DNA of 64,000 nt from the NCBI GenBank assembly GCA_001769125.1, contig MEOG01000126.1, positions 27,744-91,743 on the forward strand. The letters are read 5' to 3'. The position numbers were made by a program, and so were the translations under genes. Of the stretch, positions 41,272-50,962 are shown one piece after another (the first letter of the stretch is position 1; every line of letters starts with the position of its first letter). Under the pieces are notes generated by a model. It made no database searches and was not told where the DNA came from. It worked only from the letters and a program-made list of their open reading frames with translations. Origin of the DNA: Bacteroidetes bacterium GWF2_35_48 (GTDB lineage: Bacteria > Bacteroidota > Bacteroidia > Bacteroidales > GWF2-35-48).

Positions 41272-43977
41272 TTACTCTTGCTGATCTCCAATATTGTCGA
41301 GCCAGTTTTTCTTACGTTCCATTTTTAAATCCTGAAGAATTGAAGATTTCACGTTGATTTTGAAATGAAAGCTTTTGTAAAAACCAAAAGGTATCCAGTT
41401 GAAACTCATTTCCCAGCAATGCAGGTCGCGGTGTATGTCTATGGATGCATTGACAAGCTTTTTTACTTCAAAATCGTAATCTGTACGAAAACGTATCTGC
41501 CATTTCGGAGTTAGAAAAAAATCGCCTGAAACCTGTAAGGTTTGCGTTGTTTTATCTTCCACATCAGGTTTGTCGTACCGTAGATTATAAGAAAGACTCA
41601 GGTTCCAGGGTATTCTGAAAATATGGTATCCGTTTTTGTCGAAACGTTTATTTTTATTTTCATTTAATTCTTTTTCTTTACGTGCGTTTTGAAATGTTTT
41701 CGCATTAATGTTTGCGCCGATAGACAGGTTTGCAGATGTAATACGACCAAAGTCGCCGTTTTCATCCAGCATAAAACGATTTACCCTTGTGTAGCCTGTA
41801 AGCAATGAGTCAAAAGAATACGGATCAACAATTCCGCTAAAACGCAAATTCAAAAGTCTTAAAAAATTTGTGCTTCCTGAAATGTTCAGAGGCATCCATT
41901 TCAAAGAATCGGCAGCAATATTATAGGATGTTGAAAAATTGAGCGCATCGAAAATTTTTATTTTTTTTAATCCTTCAACTGTATCGGCTTTGCTGCGTAC
42001 TTTCATTTCAAGATTATTTCCCAAACTAAAATTTACCATTCCTGCTTTGCCGTTTTGAGGCGTGCCAAAAATACCGTTTTCAAATCGTGAATACTGGCGG
42101 TAAATGGTATCATTGGGAGCATTCGTGCGCCTAAAAACCTCCATGTGTTTTTTATAAACACCGAATTTTTCTTCGCCAAAATCGGGTCTGTAACTTAAAC
42201 TTACCGAGGGTGTCATAACATGACGCACAGCTTTAAGCGGACCGACTTTGAGCTGATACATTCCATATAATGTTGTGGAAAGAGAAAGTGTGAAATTATA
42301 ATCATAAGCCCTGTTAAAGCCGGGAATCGTGTCTGTTTTTATATTTCCAAAAGTCGTTTCATTTATTTTTACAGAATCATCCCAATACCGATTTATGGAA
42401 TTAAGATACCAGCGCTCTGTGTAATTTGCAGAAGGAGATAAATTAAAATAGCGAAGAACTTTAAACGATGTGCTTAGAGGTATTGAATGCTGCATTCCGT
42501 TTTTGAATTGCGATAAAGACTCTTCCTCGAATAACTTACTCTCTTTGGTTGTTATTTTGTTTTGCGCCGTTGTAGTATAGCTGACGCCAATATTGTCAAA
42601 CCATTTTAATTCTCCTGTTTTGTTCTTTTTTCTGAAAGGAAATATTCTCGACATACCAAAGTTAATATCAGGCAATGTGATTGTGATAGTACTATCCATG
42701 CTATTTTGCGAGTGTCTGAAATTAGAGGAAAAAGAAAAAGGTGAGTTTGGAAATATTCTGCTGTAACTTATATTTGATTGTTTTTGGTTTGTAAACATGT
42801 TTCCGGTATAATTTGTAGAATTATACCTGTCGAACGAACTGGAACTGACATTTACATTTGCAGAAAAAGTACTGTTCGGGCGGGCTTTTGGGTCTTGTGC
42901 ATGCGACCAGGTTACTGCAAATAATTTGTTTTGTTGATACTCCGAATCTGTTTCTTCACCCAGAATATTCTCATTATATTTTAAATTAAAATGCCCGCCA
43001 AATTTATAGCGTTTTTTGTAATTGGAATTCATGCTTGCGCCCCACGACATATTGGAGTAAATATCTCCGGTCAGCGATAAATCCACATAATCATTTATTG
43101 CAAAATACCAACCTCCGTTTCTCAGGAAAAAACCTCTGTTTTCTTCATCTCCGTATTCAGGAATTAAAACTCCCGAAGTGTTGCCTTTTTTATTAGGAAA
43201 AAATCCAAACGGAATTCCAATGGGCATTGGGATATCTGCAATTACAAGATAGGCAGGACCAGAAATAATTTTATCATCGGGAATAACTTTAGCTTTTGTA
43301 AGAGCAATATAAAAATGCGGATCGTGTAAATCGCAGGTTGTAAATTTTCCATGCTCAAGGCAAACAATATCATTTGCTTGTTTTTTTGTTTTTTCGCTAT
43401 GCAGAAAACTGCCTTCCTGCTTTGTTATGACACCTTTAATCAGCCCTTTTTTTGTTTTAAAATTGTAGGTCATCTCCACAGCATCAAATTCCTGATCACC
43501 CTGCTTGAAGACGGGTTTGCCAATTTCTTTTCCGCTCGTATCAATTACTCCTTTAGCATAAACAAGATCTTCACCAAGACTCATCTCTATATACGCGGCT
43601 TTCAGTTCAATATCTTTGTATTTGATGAATGCGTCCCCATAAAGGAATACTTTCTGGCTTTCAATATCGAAGCGTATCGAATCGCGTGCGTTGTATTTTA
43701 TCGGGTCGTCAATTTTATCCGTATTCTTTTTCTTTTCTGTACTATTGTTTTCTTTTGTTGAATCATTTGAAAAAGGTATGGAAAGACTCAGGCTGTCTTT
43801 ATTTGATTTTAGTGTGTCAATAATAACTGTATCAGGATTTATCTGAAGAAAATCATTAAAATGGTTATGAGAATCACATTCATGCAAAGCAAAAGCATCA
43901 CGTGTGCCATTCATACCAAAAGCAACCTGAATGAGCAACAGCCCTGTAAAAACATTAAGAAGTAATTTTAAAAACAA
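41272..43977 (-). CDS. lptD: Putative LPS-assembly outer-membrane protein LptD
   Basis: The 901 residues comprise a signal peptide (about 1-21), an OstA/LptA-like N-terminal domain (about 95-215; 'ARDSIRFDIESQKVFLYGDA', 'IKYKDIELKAAYIEMSLGED') and a very large beta-barrel (230-890; 'GIPFGFFPNKKGNTSGVLIP'). The Bacteroidota LptD type is long and lacks the enterobacterial disulfide pattern. It would insert LPS in the outer leaflet with LptE. It is divergent from the amidase gene (74-bp gap). Confidence 0.9.
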   Translation of the reverse strand: MFLKLLLNVFTGLLLIQVAFGMNGTRDAFALHECDSHNHFNDFLQINPDTVIIDTLKSNKDSLSLSIPFSNDSTKENNSTEKKKNTDKIDDPIKYNARDSIRFDIESQKVFLYGDAFIKYKDIELKAAYIEMSLGEDLVYAKGVIDTSGKEIGKPVFKQGDQEFDAVEMTYNFKTKKGLIKGVITKQEGSFLHSEKTKKQANDIVCLEHGKFTTCDLHDPHFYIALTKAKVIPDDKIISGPAYLVIADIPMPIGIPFGFFPNKKGNTSGVLIPEYGDEENRGFFLRNGGWYFAINDYVDLSLTGDIYSNMSWGASMNSNYKKRYKFGGHFNLKYNENILGEETDSEYQQNKLFAVTWSHAQDPKARPNSTFSANVNVSSSSFDRYNSTNYTGNMFTNQKQSNISYSRIFPNSPFSFSSNFRHSQNSMDSTITITLPDINFGMSRIFPFRKKNKTGELKWFDNIGVSYTTTAQNKITTKESKLFEEESLSQFKNGMQHSIPLSTSFKVLRYFNLSPSANYTERWYLNSINRYWDDSVKINETTFGNIKTDTIPGFNRAYDYNFTLSLSTTLYGMYQLKVGPLKAVRHVMTPSVSLSYRPDFGEEKFGVYKKHMEVFRRTNAPNDTIYRQYSRFENGIFGTPQNGKAGMVNFSLGNNLEMKVRSKADTVEGLKKIKIFDALNFSTSYNIAADSLKWMPLNISGSTNFLRLLNLRFSGIVDPYSFDSLLTGYTRVNRFMLDENGDFGRITSANLSIGANINAKTFQNARKEKELNENKNKRFDKNGYHIFRIPWNLSLSYNLRYDKPDVEDKTTQTLQVSGDFFLTPKWQIRFRTDYDFEVKKLVNASIDIHRDLHCWEMSFNWIPFGFYKSFHFKINVKSSILQDLKMERKKNWLDNIGDQQE

Positions 43978-44051
43978 TTTTTTATTTTATTTTTGCAAAA
44001 ATGAATTTTTCAAATGAAGCTCCAAAACTATAAATTTAATGTGACATTTTA

Positions 44052-45416
44052 ATGAATAGAAACTTATCAGGTATTTTATTTAGTATTTTTTCACGCGTTA
44101 ATTTTATTGTTTGCATTGTAATTTTTATTTTATTTTTCTCATATTCTTCATTATCTCAAGCTCAGAACAACTTCAACCTCAATACTATTGTTATTGATGC
44201 AGGTCATGGCGGAAAAGACCCCGGAGCTGTTTATAAAGAAAAGAAAAAAGTACTTGGCAAAGAAAAAGATATAACCTTAAGCATTGCTCTGAAGCTTGGA
44301 AATTATATTAAAACGCATTTTAAGGACATAAAAGTTATTTATACCCGCGATAAGGACGAATTTATAGAATTGCACAAGAGGGCTGCCATTGCTAATAAAA
44401 ATAAAGCAGATTTGTTTGTTTCCATTCATGCAAATTCGAGTAAGAAAAAAGAACCTTTTGGTTCCGAAACTTTTGTTATGGGGATTCATAAAAATCAAGG
44501 AAACTTAGAAGTTGCAATGACTGAAAATTCCGTTGTTTTAAAAGAAAAAAATTATAATCAGGAATATGAAGGTATTGACCCGAACTCTCCGGAAGCATAT
44601 ATTATTTTCAATATGCTTCAAAATACAAATATTGAACAGAGTCTGAACCTTGCCTCTAAAATTCAGAATGAATACAAAAATCAACTGCTCCGATTTGACA
44701 GGGGAGTAAAACAGGCCGTGTTTTTTGTATTATGGAAGACGGTTATGCCCAGTATACTTACAGAAGTAGGGTTTATCAGCAACAAGGAAGAAGCAAAATA
44801 TATTTTATCTGAAAGCGGGCAGCAACAAATATCATACAGCATTTTTAATGCGATAAGAAATTATAAAAAAGAAATAGAAGGTATTAAGGATGATGGCATC
44901 GTAATAGAAAAACCGGAATATAAATCTGAAGTAATTCCCGGATTTGAGACTGTGGATACTGTTACTGTAAAAGAAAACGTGAAAGAGAAAAATGAGCCGG
45001 ACAATAAAGAAAAAGAGGACAGCGTTGAAGTAAAAGAAACAGTACAGCTAAAAGATACAACAGATTCTAAAAAGGAAAATGAGACAACAAAAAAGAACGA
45101 AAATAACAACAAAAAAGATAATACAAAAAAAGAGGACAGACATCTTTTTAAATTCAATGATATAGTTTTTAAAATTCAGATTACTTCTTCCAAAACAAAA
45201 ATTCCTGTAAATTCTGAAAAGTTCAAAGGCTTGAAAGTAGAGGAGTTTGAAATAGATGGAACTTATAAGTATCTTGTATGTTCAAGTAAAAGTTATGATG
45301 AAATTGTGAATCTGCAAAAATTAATCAGATTGGATTTTCCTGATTCATTTATCATTGCATTAAAAAATGGAAAAAAAATATCCATTAATGACGCATTAAA
45401 AGAAATAAAAAATTAA
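44052..45416 (+). CDS. N-acetylmuramoyl-L-alanine amidase with SPOR-like tail
   Basis: The 454-residue protein has an N-terminal signal/anchor (about 14-36) and an Amidase_3 domain (about 45-275): 'IVIDAGHGGKDPGA' (zinc His), 'FIELHKRAAIANK' (zinc Glu), 'FVSIHANSS' (zinc His) and 'LTEVGFISNKEEA' (catalytic Glu). Then come a highly charged Lys/Glu linker (280-370) and an ~85-residue C-terminal domain ('FKIQITSSKTKIPVNSEKFK' to 'NGKKISINDALKE'). It cleaves peptide stems from glycan strands. The C-terminal domain recurs in the next gene product and probably binds peptidoglycan in SPOR fashion. Confidence 0.92.
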   Translation: MNRNLSGILFSIFSRVNFIVCIVIFILFFSYSSLSQAQNNFNLNTIVIDAGHGGKDPGAVYKEKKKVLGKEKDITLSIALKLGNYIKTHFKDIKVIYTRDKDEFIELHKRAAIANKNKADLFVSIHANSSKKKEPFGSETFVMGIHKNQGNLEVAMTENSVVLKEKNYNQEYEGIDPNSPEAYIIFNMLQNTNIEQSLNLASKIQNEYKNQLLRFDRGVKQAVFFVLWKTVMPSILTEVGFISNKEEAKYILSESGQQQISYSIFNAIRNYKKEIEGIKDDGIVIEKPEYKSEVIPGFETVDTVTVKENVKEKNEPDNKEKEDSVEVKETVQLKDTTDSKKENETTKKNENNNKKDNTKKEDRHLFKFNDIVFKIQITSSKTKIPVNSEKFKGLKVEEFEIDGTYKYLVCSSKSYDEIVNLQKLIRLDFPDSFIIALKNGKKISINDALKEIKN

Positions 45417-45461
45417 TTTTATAGTTTTGTTTTTCCCGAAAAAGAGGGTGTTGTATCAATA

Positions 45462-46820
45462 ATGAGTTTTAAAAAATACAAATATGCAGTAGTGGGAATT
45501 GTTGTAACAACAGCAGTTGCTTCTTTTATTTGGGGTATATACTTCCTAAAGGGTCGGGATATCTTTCATAAAGAAAATAATTTTTATGCCATTTATGAAA
45601 AAGTAGAGGGATTGAGCATTTCCAGCCCTGTAATGATAAATGGCTTCAAAGTTGGTCAGGTTCTTAATATTTATTTTCATCCGGATAAAACAGGGAGATT
45701 GGTTGTTGTTTTTAATTCGCAAAGGGATGTAGAAATTCCGGACAGCACTATTGCCCGCATTACAAGTATTGATTTGATGGGCAATAAAGCAATTGAACTG
45801 CTTTTCAGCCATTACAGAACATTTCATAAGGACGGGGATACCATTGCATCAGCAGTAGAATTAAGTTTGAAAGAGCAGGTCAGCGTTCAGATGCTTCCCG
45901 TAAAAAAACAGGCAGAAAATCTAATGCTTGAAATGCAGGAAGCACTTGAAATAATAAAATATATTTTTAATGCGCAGACCCGCGATAATTTAAGCCGTAG
46001 TTTTGAAAGTATAAAACAAACAGTTGCAAATCTGCAACATTCATCAGGAAGTCTTGATACACTTGTTACGTCTCAATCATACAAGCTGTCAAATATTTTC
46101 AACAATGTGGAATCCATTACACAAAATTTAAAAAATCACAATGATTTGATAACAAATATTCTTACGAATATGTCTGCTATTACGGATTCCTTAACGAAGT
46201 CGCAGTTTGCCAATACCATATCAAATGTTAATAAAACCCTTGATCAGGTAACAGTTATATTTGAAAGGATTAATAATGGTCAGGGAACAATCGGGCAATT
46301 ATTAAAAAACGATTCATTGTATCTTAATCTTCAGAGTTCTTCAAAAAATCTTAATAAATTGCTGACAGATATTAAGGAAAACCCGAAAAAATATGTGCGT
46401 TATTCCTTATTTGATTTTGGTCGAACCATTAATGTTCTTGATGAAAAAGAATGGGATAAAGTAAAACGTAAAGACGAAAAGCGTAAACAAAAAGAGGAAA
46501 AAGAACGCCTTAAAAATCTTGAGAAAGAACAAAAAGAAAAAGAAAAATCAGGAGACACGCTTTCTATGAATTTATTTTTTAAAATACAGATAAAATCTGC
46601 TACAAATAAAATTCCTCTGCATTCCCCTGAATTTAAAGGTTTGCAGAATATTGAAGAATATCAGGTAAACGGCTGGTATAAATACTGTGTTGGCAGCGAA
46701 GGCAGTATAGAAGATGTTTTGAAACTACACCACGAAGTAAAAAATTATTTCCCGGATGCTTTTCCGATTGCCGTAAAGAATGGCAAAATGATAAAAATAT
46801 CAGATGCTAAAGAAATGTGA
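45462..46820 (+). CDS. MlaD/MCE-domain protein with the same SPOR-like tail
   Basis: The 452-residue protein has an N-terminal helix (about 9-28) and an MCE domain (about 38-118; 'FYAIYEKVEGLSISSPVMINGFKVGQV'), then long coiled-coil helices (130-300), a Lys/Glu-rich linker (about 325-365) and a C-terminal ~80-residue domain ('FKIQIKSATNKIPLHSPEFK' to 'NGKMIKISDAKEM') homologous to that of the preceding amidase. MlaD proteins bind lipids in phospholipid transport between membranes. Starting 45 bp after the amidase, it is probably in the same operon. Confidence 0.88.
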   Translation: MSFKKYKYAVVGIVVTTAVASFIWGIYFLKGRDIFHKENNFYAIYEKVEGLSISSPVMINGFKVGQVLNIYFHPDKTGRLVVVFNSQRDVEIPDSTIARITSIDLMGNKAIELLFSHYRTFHKDGDTIASAVELSLKEQVSVQMLPVKKQAENLMLEMQEALEIIKYIFNAQTRDNLSRSFESIKQTVANLQHSSGSLDTLVTSQSYKLSNIFNNVESITQNLKNHNDLITNILTNMSAITDSLTKSQFANTISNVNKTLDQVTVIFERINNGQGTIGQLLKNDSLYLNLQSSSKNLNKLLTDIKENPKKYVRYSLFDFGRTINVLDEKEWDKVKRKDEKRKQKEEKERLKNLEKEQKEKEKSGDTLSMNLFFKIQIKSATNKIPLHSPEFKGLQNIEEYQVNGWYKYCVGSEGSIEDVLKLHHEVKNYFPDAFPIAVKNGKMIKISDAKEM

Positions 46821-46897
46821 AGAAAGTATGAGTTTATCTTTACTCCTACTTATGTTTCTCAAACACATAGTTTTCTTTGCGGACACATAGATAAAAA

Positions 46898-48079
46898 TTA
46901 TTTCCTGAATTTCCCTCCGCTCATTTTGCTAAGATTCAGCAGGGCTCCTGTTTCGGCGTCAAATTCAATCTGCAGGTTTTTTTCTTTCATGAATTCCACT
47001 GGAAGAGCCATTACTGCGCCAAACTGCGATATGAGCATTACACGTTTGCCCAGAAGTTCTTTCCCGAAATAAAGCCGCACTTCGCCATATTCAGGTATCC
47101 TGAAAAAATAGCCATTATATTTTACAGGTTTTTTCGTGTTGTTTTTTATTAATTGAGTTATTTCCCATGAATTACCTGTTCTGCCGGATTCAATAGAAAT
47201 TGGAATATTTATAGAATCCTGAATAAAAGAAATTCCCTTTCTTTCAGAAAAATAACATAAAACGGATGTTTTTGAAAGATCGGGGTTGGGCTCATACTCG
47301 AAGGTATACGCAAATGTATCTCTTTTAACAACGGTAGTGAAAAGTGATATGTATTTTTCCTCCAGTTTATTTAATTCTTCAACAAAAGCTCTTACGGCGT
47401 CTCCAGTAATAGTGGATTTATAGTCGCCGGATAAAATAGCTATTTTTTCATCACGGATATCAAAAATCTGGTTTGCTATTTCCTCTGCTTTTTCTTCAAG
47501 ATTTTTATTTACAATAATATCATTTATCTGAGGCACTTTCACGAAACCCGAATCACTTCTGACTCTCTTATATATAGTATCAATTTTAGTGACTAATATT
47601 TTTTTCACGGATAAATCTGTAAACATATTTTTTTCTTTGTCCTCATGCTTCAGATTTACAATGGTAGACTTTCCTCCTTTAATTTTTCCTTCAGATATTT
47701 TATTAACAGACAATAATCTTCCATCACGTGAAAAATTTAATTGTCCTTGTAATGCTTTTCGGGCATTAAGAATTGCATAAGACTGTGTCGTGTCTGGAAT
47801 AGAAATCGTTTCAAAATTCAAATCTGAAATCCGCCATAAAACAGTGTGCTCGGTAAATTGATTGTCAATACCCAGATATTTTTTCGCAAAACGGTTATAG
47901 GGACCGCATTGATAGGAAGTGCGTACAAGCTGCGTATGCACCTGTATTTTTTGTTTGGGCAGGGTGTAAATCAACGTTGAATTTTTTATTTCCTGAACAT
48001 TTTTGTAAGGGACTACAGTAACTGAAGAACAGGCCGTTATAAGTGCTAAAATAATTAGAAAGTATAATAGGTTTTTCAT
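46898..48079 (-). CDS. DUF4831 family lipoprotein
   Basis: The 393 residues start with a lipoprotein signal ('LLYFLIILALITACSSV', Cys17). The sequence 'QVHTQLVRTSYQCGPYNRFAKKYLGI' is the characteristic start of DUF4831 proteins; the central part is helical ('QIFDIRDEKIAILSGDYKSTITGDAV') and the C-terminus beta-rich ('GYFFRIPEYGEVRLYFGKEL'). The family is envelope-located in Bacteroidota with no known function. Convergent with the MCE gene. Confidence 0.85.
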   Translation of the reverse strand: MKNLLYFLIILALITACSSVTVVPYKNVQEIKNSTLIYTLPKQKIQVHTQLVRTSYQCGPYNRFAKKYLGIDNQFTEHTVLWRISDLNFETISIPDTTQSYAILNARKALQGQLNFSRDGRLLSVNKISEGKIKGGKSTIVNLKHEDKEKNMFTDLSVKKILVTKIDTIYKRVRSDSGFVKVPQINDIIVNKNLEEKAEEIANQIFDIRDEKIAILSGDYKSTITGDAVRAFVEELNKLEEKYISLFTTVVKRDTFAYTFEYEPNPDLSKTSVLCYFSERKGISFIQDSINIPISIESGRTGNSWEITQLIKNNTKKPVKYNGYFFRIPEYGEVRLYFGKELLGKRVMLISQFGAVMALPVEFMKEKNLQIEFDAETGALLNLSKMSGGKFRK

Positions 48080-48181
48080 GTATGATATACTATTTAATTA
48101 AGAATTACGAATTACGAATTAAGAATTTAAAATTAGTGTATGATTTTTCAATTCTGTTCAATATAAAAATAAATTTCAAAT

Positions 48182-49699
48182 TTAATATTTTTTCTGAATT
48201 TTCGCAAATGCTTTTCCCATAAAGCGCATAATATCGCTGGCTAAAAGGCTTTCAGGCGAATTTTCAGCGAGGGCTAAATCTCCGGCTAATCCATGAAGAA
48301 AAACTCCTAGTAATGCAGCCTGAGAAGGTAAATAGCCTTGTGCTAAAAAAGAAAGAATTATTCCTGTAAGGACATCGCCACTTCCTCCTGTTGCCATACC
48401 CGGGTTTCCTGTGGAATTAAAATAGCAGGTTCCATCCGGTAGGGAAATAGACGTGTGCGCACCTTTTAAAACTATTATTAATTTGTGTTTTTGGGAAAAT
48501 TCAATTTGTTTTAAATGTCTGTTGTAAGAGGATTCACTTTCCCCAAACAAACGCTCAAATTCACGTGGATGAGGAGTAAGGATTGTATTTTCAGGAAGCG
48601 TAGTAATCCAATTTTTATTTTCACTTACGATATTAAGCGCATCCGCATCCAGAACTAAAGGCACATGGCTGGTTTCAATCAACATTTTTAAAACATTCTG
48701 TGTTGCTTTTTCTTTTCCTAAACCCGGACCAGCACCGATTGCTGAAAATGTATCTAAATCGGGAAGTCTTGTTACATATTTTTCTTCTTCATCAACAGAG
48801 ACCATTGCTTCCGGTACAGATGTTTGCAATATAGAATATCCTGATTTTGGTATATGCGTAGTAAGCAAACCTGCTCCCGAACGCAAACATGCGAGAGAAG
48901 CCAGAACAGCAGCACCGTTTTTCCCATAACTTCCCGCAATGAGCAATGCATGCCCGTAATTTCCTTTATGTGAAAATTTTTCGCGTTTTTTTAAAAATGA
49001 TGAAATAAAAAGATCTTCGATATAATAGTAGGGCGTTTCTGTTTTTTGTATAGCAGCCAGATGCAGCCCTATAGGGAGGATTTCCCATTTTCCTGTATAC
49101 TTATTATTTTCTGAGAAGAAAAAAGAAAGCTTCGGAAACTCAAAACTGAATGTATATTCAGCGTGTATAATATGCTCCGGGTTATTTTTGGTATTATCTT
49201 CTCCCATTAATCCTGATGGAATGTCAATAGAAACAACAGTTGTTGCAAATTTATTAATATATTGAACCAATTGAGCTGCTATTCCTGATAATGGGCGCAT
49301 TAATCCAGAGCCAAACAGCGCATCAATAATTATTGCATCATTTGATATTTCAGGAAAATCAGAAATATCTTTAATAATTTTAGCCGGAACATTTTTCTTT
49401 TTTTCAAGTCTGTCAAGATTAATTTCAGCATCAGGTGAAAGTTTATCTGTAATTTTGAGAATAGAAACAAAGCTTTGAAAGCCTTTATCTGCAAGCAAAC
49501 GCGCAACAGCAAGTCCATCTCCTCCATTATTTCCGGGACCAATAAAGATTATCACTTTTTTTTCATTGGAAAAATATTTGCAAAAGACTTCAGTAAAAGC
49601 TATAGAAGCGCGTTCCATAAGGTCAATAGATCGTATGGGTTCATGCGCTATCGTGTATGCATCTATCTCTGCAGTTTGCTTTGTGAGGAATACTTTCAT
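48182..49699 (-). CDS. nnrDE: Bifunctional NAD(P)HX epimerase/dehydratase
   Basis: The 505-residue fusion has an N-terminal YjeF epimerase (1-215; 'DLMERASIAFTEVF', 'IGPGNNGGDGLAVARLLAD', 'SIDIPSGLMGED') and a C-terminal ADP/ATP-dependent dehydratase of the ribokinase fold (225-505; 'HALLIAGSYGKNGAAVLASLA', 'LTPHPREFERLFG', 'GNPGMATGGSGDVLTGI'). It repairs hydrated NAD(P)H in the cytoplasm. All motifs look intact and the length is normal. Confidence 0.95.
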   Translation of the reverse strand: MKVFLTKQTAEIDAYTIAHEPIRSIDLMERASIAFTEVFCKYFSNEKKVIIFIGPGNNGGDGLAVARLLADKGFQSFVSILKITDKLSPDAEINLDRLEKKKNVPAKIIKDISDFPEISNDAIIIDALFGSGLMRPLSGIAAQLVQYINKFATTVVSIDIPSGLMGEDNTKNNPEHIIHAEYTFSFEFPKLSFFFSENNKYTGKWEILPIGLHLAAIQKTETPYYYIEDLFISSFLKKREKFSHKGNYGHALLIAGSYGKNGAAVLASLACLRSGAGLLTTHIPKSGYSILQTSVPEAMVSVDEEEKYVTRLPDLDTFSAIGAGPGLGKEKATQNVLKMLIETSHVPLVLDADALNIVSENKNWITTLPENTILTPHPREFERLFGESESSYNRHLKQIEFSQKHKLIIVLKGAHTSISLPDGTCYFNSTGNPGMATGGSGDVLTGIILSFLAQGYLPSQAALLGVFLHGLAGDLALAENSPESLLASDIMRFMGKAFAKIQKKY

Positions 49700-49734
49700 A
49701 TATTCATATATTATTTTGGTTATTCGCTAAAATT

Positions 49735-49829
49735 AGTGGAATTTTTAAAAGGGAAGATTAAATACAGATACGCAAGTTGCAGGTTGCAACTTGTATTATT
49801 TTCCACTAAAAATGTCGAATTACAATTAT
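49735..49829. repeat. Short nested inverted repeats upstream of nnrDE
   Basis: 'ttagtggaatttt' and 'ttttccactaa' are inverted; between them lies 'aagttgcaggttgcaactt'. The outer 'tccactaaaaatgtcgaat' is also found at 35878-35897, indicating another dispersed element. Confidence 0.65.
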
Positions 49830-49838
49830 TTTTAAAGC

Positions 49839-50786
49839 TTATAATGTTTTCTTTGATTTCAGCCATAATGTATCGCCGGGTTGAACCGATTCTCCATATT
49901 TCATGCGGTTTCGGAGAAATAACTTTTTTAGCTTAACAGCATAAAGTTGAGAAATAGAGTGCAAGGTTTCTCCCTTTTTAACAATATGAGTTTTCTTTTC
50001 TCTTTCTGCCCTGTTTCGTTTTTTTTCAATATAAAATATCTGACCTTCTTTAAGCGCTTCACCGTCTTTCATGTCGTTGCATTTATGAAGATAATGGATT
50101 GTAAGGTCTAATTCTTCAGCTAATTTATAAAAAGTATCGTCTTTTTTTATAATGACATAATCTGTTCTGTTGTTTGATAAAATTTCTCTTTTTATTTTAA
50201 TAATGTTTATTTCTGAAGGTATTTCATCATCATCTTTTTCTTTTTTGGCAATATGTTTTTCGGGAACAATTCCTTCATCATAAATATTTAATTTATATTT
50301 TTCTATGGTTTCAATTATAAGTTGGGAATATTTAGGATTCGTAGCGTATCCGGCAGTTTTCAGTCCTTCAGCCCATGCTTTATAGTCTTTCACATCAATA
50401 TTAAAAAGAAAAGCATACCGTTTATTGTTTCTAAGAAATACGGAATGGTCTTGAAAAGATTCATTTGCATTTTTGTATTTTCGGAAACATTCGTTTTTTG
50501 TGTCATCGTCCCTGTAAATTTTTTCACCTGTCCATGAAGTGTGGCATTTTATTCCAAAGTGATTGTTTCCTTCTTTTGCCAGAAAACTGTTCCCGCAATT
50601 CGATTCATGAATTCCCTGAGCAAGAGTTATACTGGCAGGTATACCGAATTTTATCATTTTCTGTACTGCTGTTTCACTGTATATTTTAATATAATCCTCG
50701 GCAGTGTGTTTTTGTGCAAAAAATGGCATTGCTGAAAAAATCAGCATTAGAAATGGTAAATATGTATGGATTCTATTTTTTTTCAT
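49839..50786 (-). CDS. Glucosaminidase with two LysM domains
   Basis: The 315-residue protein has a signal peptide (about 1-24) and a FlgJ/endo-beta-N-acetylglucosaminidase domain (30-165; 'ASITLAQGIHESNCGNSFLA', 'NHFGIKCHTSWTGEKIYRDD', 'YATNPKYSQLIIETIEKY'). The Glu in 'IHESNCG' is the expected catalytic acid. Two LysM motifs follow (about 208-250, 'YVIIKKDDTFYKLAEELDL'; and 267-312, 'HIVKKGETLHSISQLYAVKL'), which bind peptidoglycan. It cleaves the glycan backbone in the periplasm. Confidence 0.93.
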   Translation of the reverse strand: MKKNRIHTYLPFLMLIFSAMPFFAQKHTAEDYIKIYSETAVQKMIKFGIPASITLAQGIHESNCGNSFLAKEGNNHFGIKCHTSWTGEKIYRDDDTKNECFRKYKNANESFQDHSVFLRNNKRYAFLFNIDVKDYKAWAEGLKTAGYATNPKYSQLIIETIEKYKLNIYDEGIVPEKHIAKKEKDDDEIPSEINIIKIKREILSNNRTDYVIIKKDDTFYKLAEELDLTIHYLHKCNDMKDGEALKEGQIFYIEKKRNRAEREKKTHIVKKGETLHSISQLYAVKLKKLFLRNRMKYGESVQPGDTLWLKSKKTL

Positions 50787-50858
50787 CGGAAAAATAAAAT
50801 TTTATAAAAGTATAAAATATGAACGGAAGCATGACAGGATGTTGATATAAATACGTAG

Positions 50859-50889
50859 TTTGTTTAAAAAAAATAAAATAGTAATTTTG
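50859..50889 (+). promoter_or_regulatory. Bacteroidota-type promoter of cdd
   Basis: TTTG at 50859-50862, 19-nt spacer, TAATTTTG at 50882-50889, the same elements and spacing as the rpmH promoter. The resulting leader of ~65 nt contains a P1 hairpin (50907-50942). Confidence 0.7.
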
Positions 50890-50906
50890 CCTTATTGTTT
50901 ATGGTA

Positions 50907-50942
50907 TTGATAAATCGTACCATGACACGATTTATCAAATTA
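50907..50942. repeat. CATG-centred palindrome in the cdd leader (family P1)
   Basis: 12-bp perfect arms 'ttgataaatcgt' and 'acgatttatcaa' enclose 'accatgac'. It is placed between the cdd promoter and its start codon, so the mRNA leader would fold into a hairpin about 20 nt before the ATG. Confidence 0.8.
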
Positions 50943-50962
50943 AATATTATATAAAGATTCGC

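Noticed and set aside
44861-45157. 98-aa Ser/Phe-rich minus-strand ORF within the amidase gene
   Set aside because: Antisense reading of the Lys/Glu-rich linker codons; no independent start signals.
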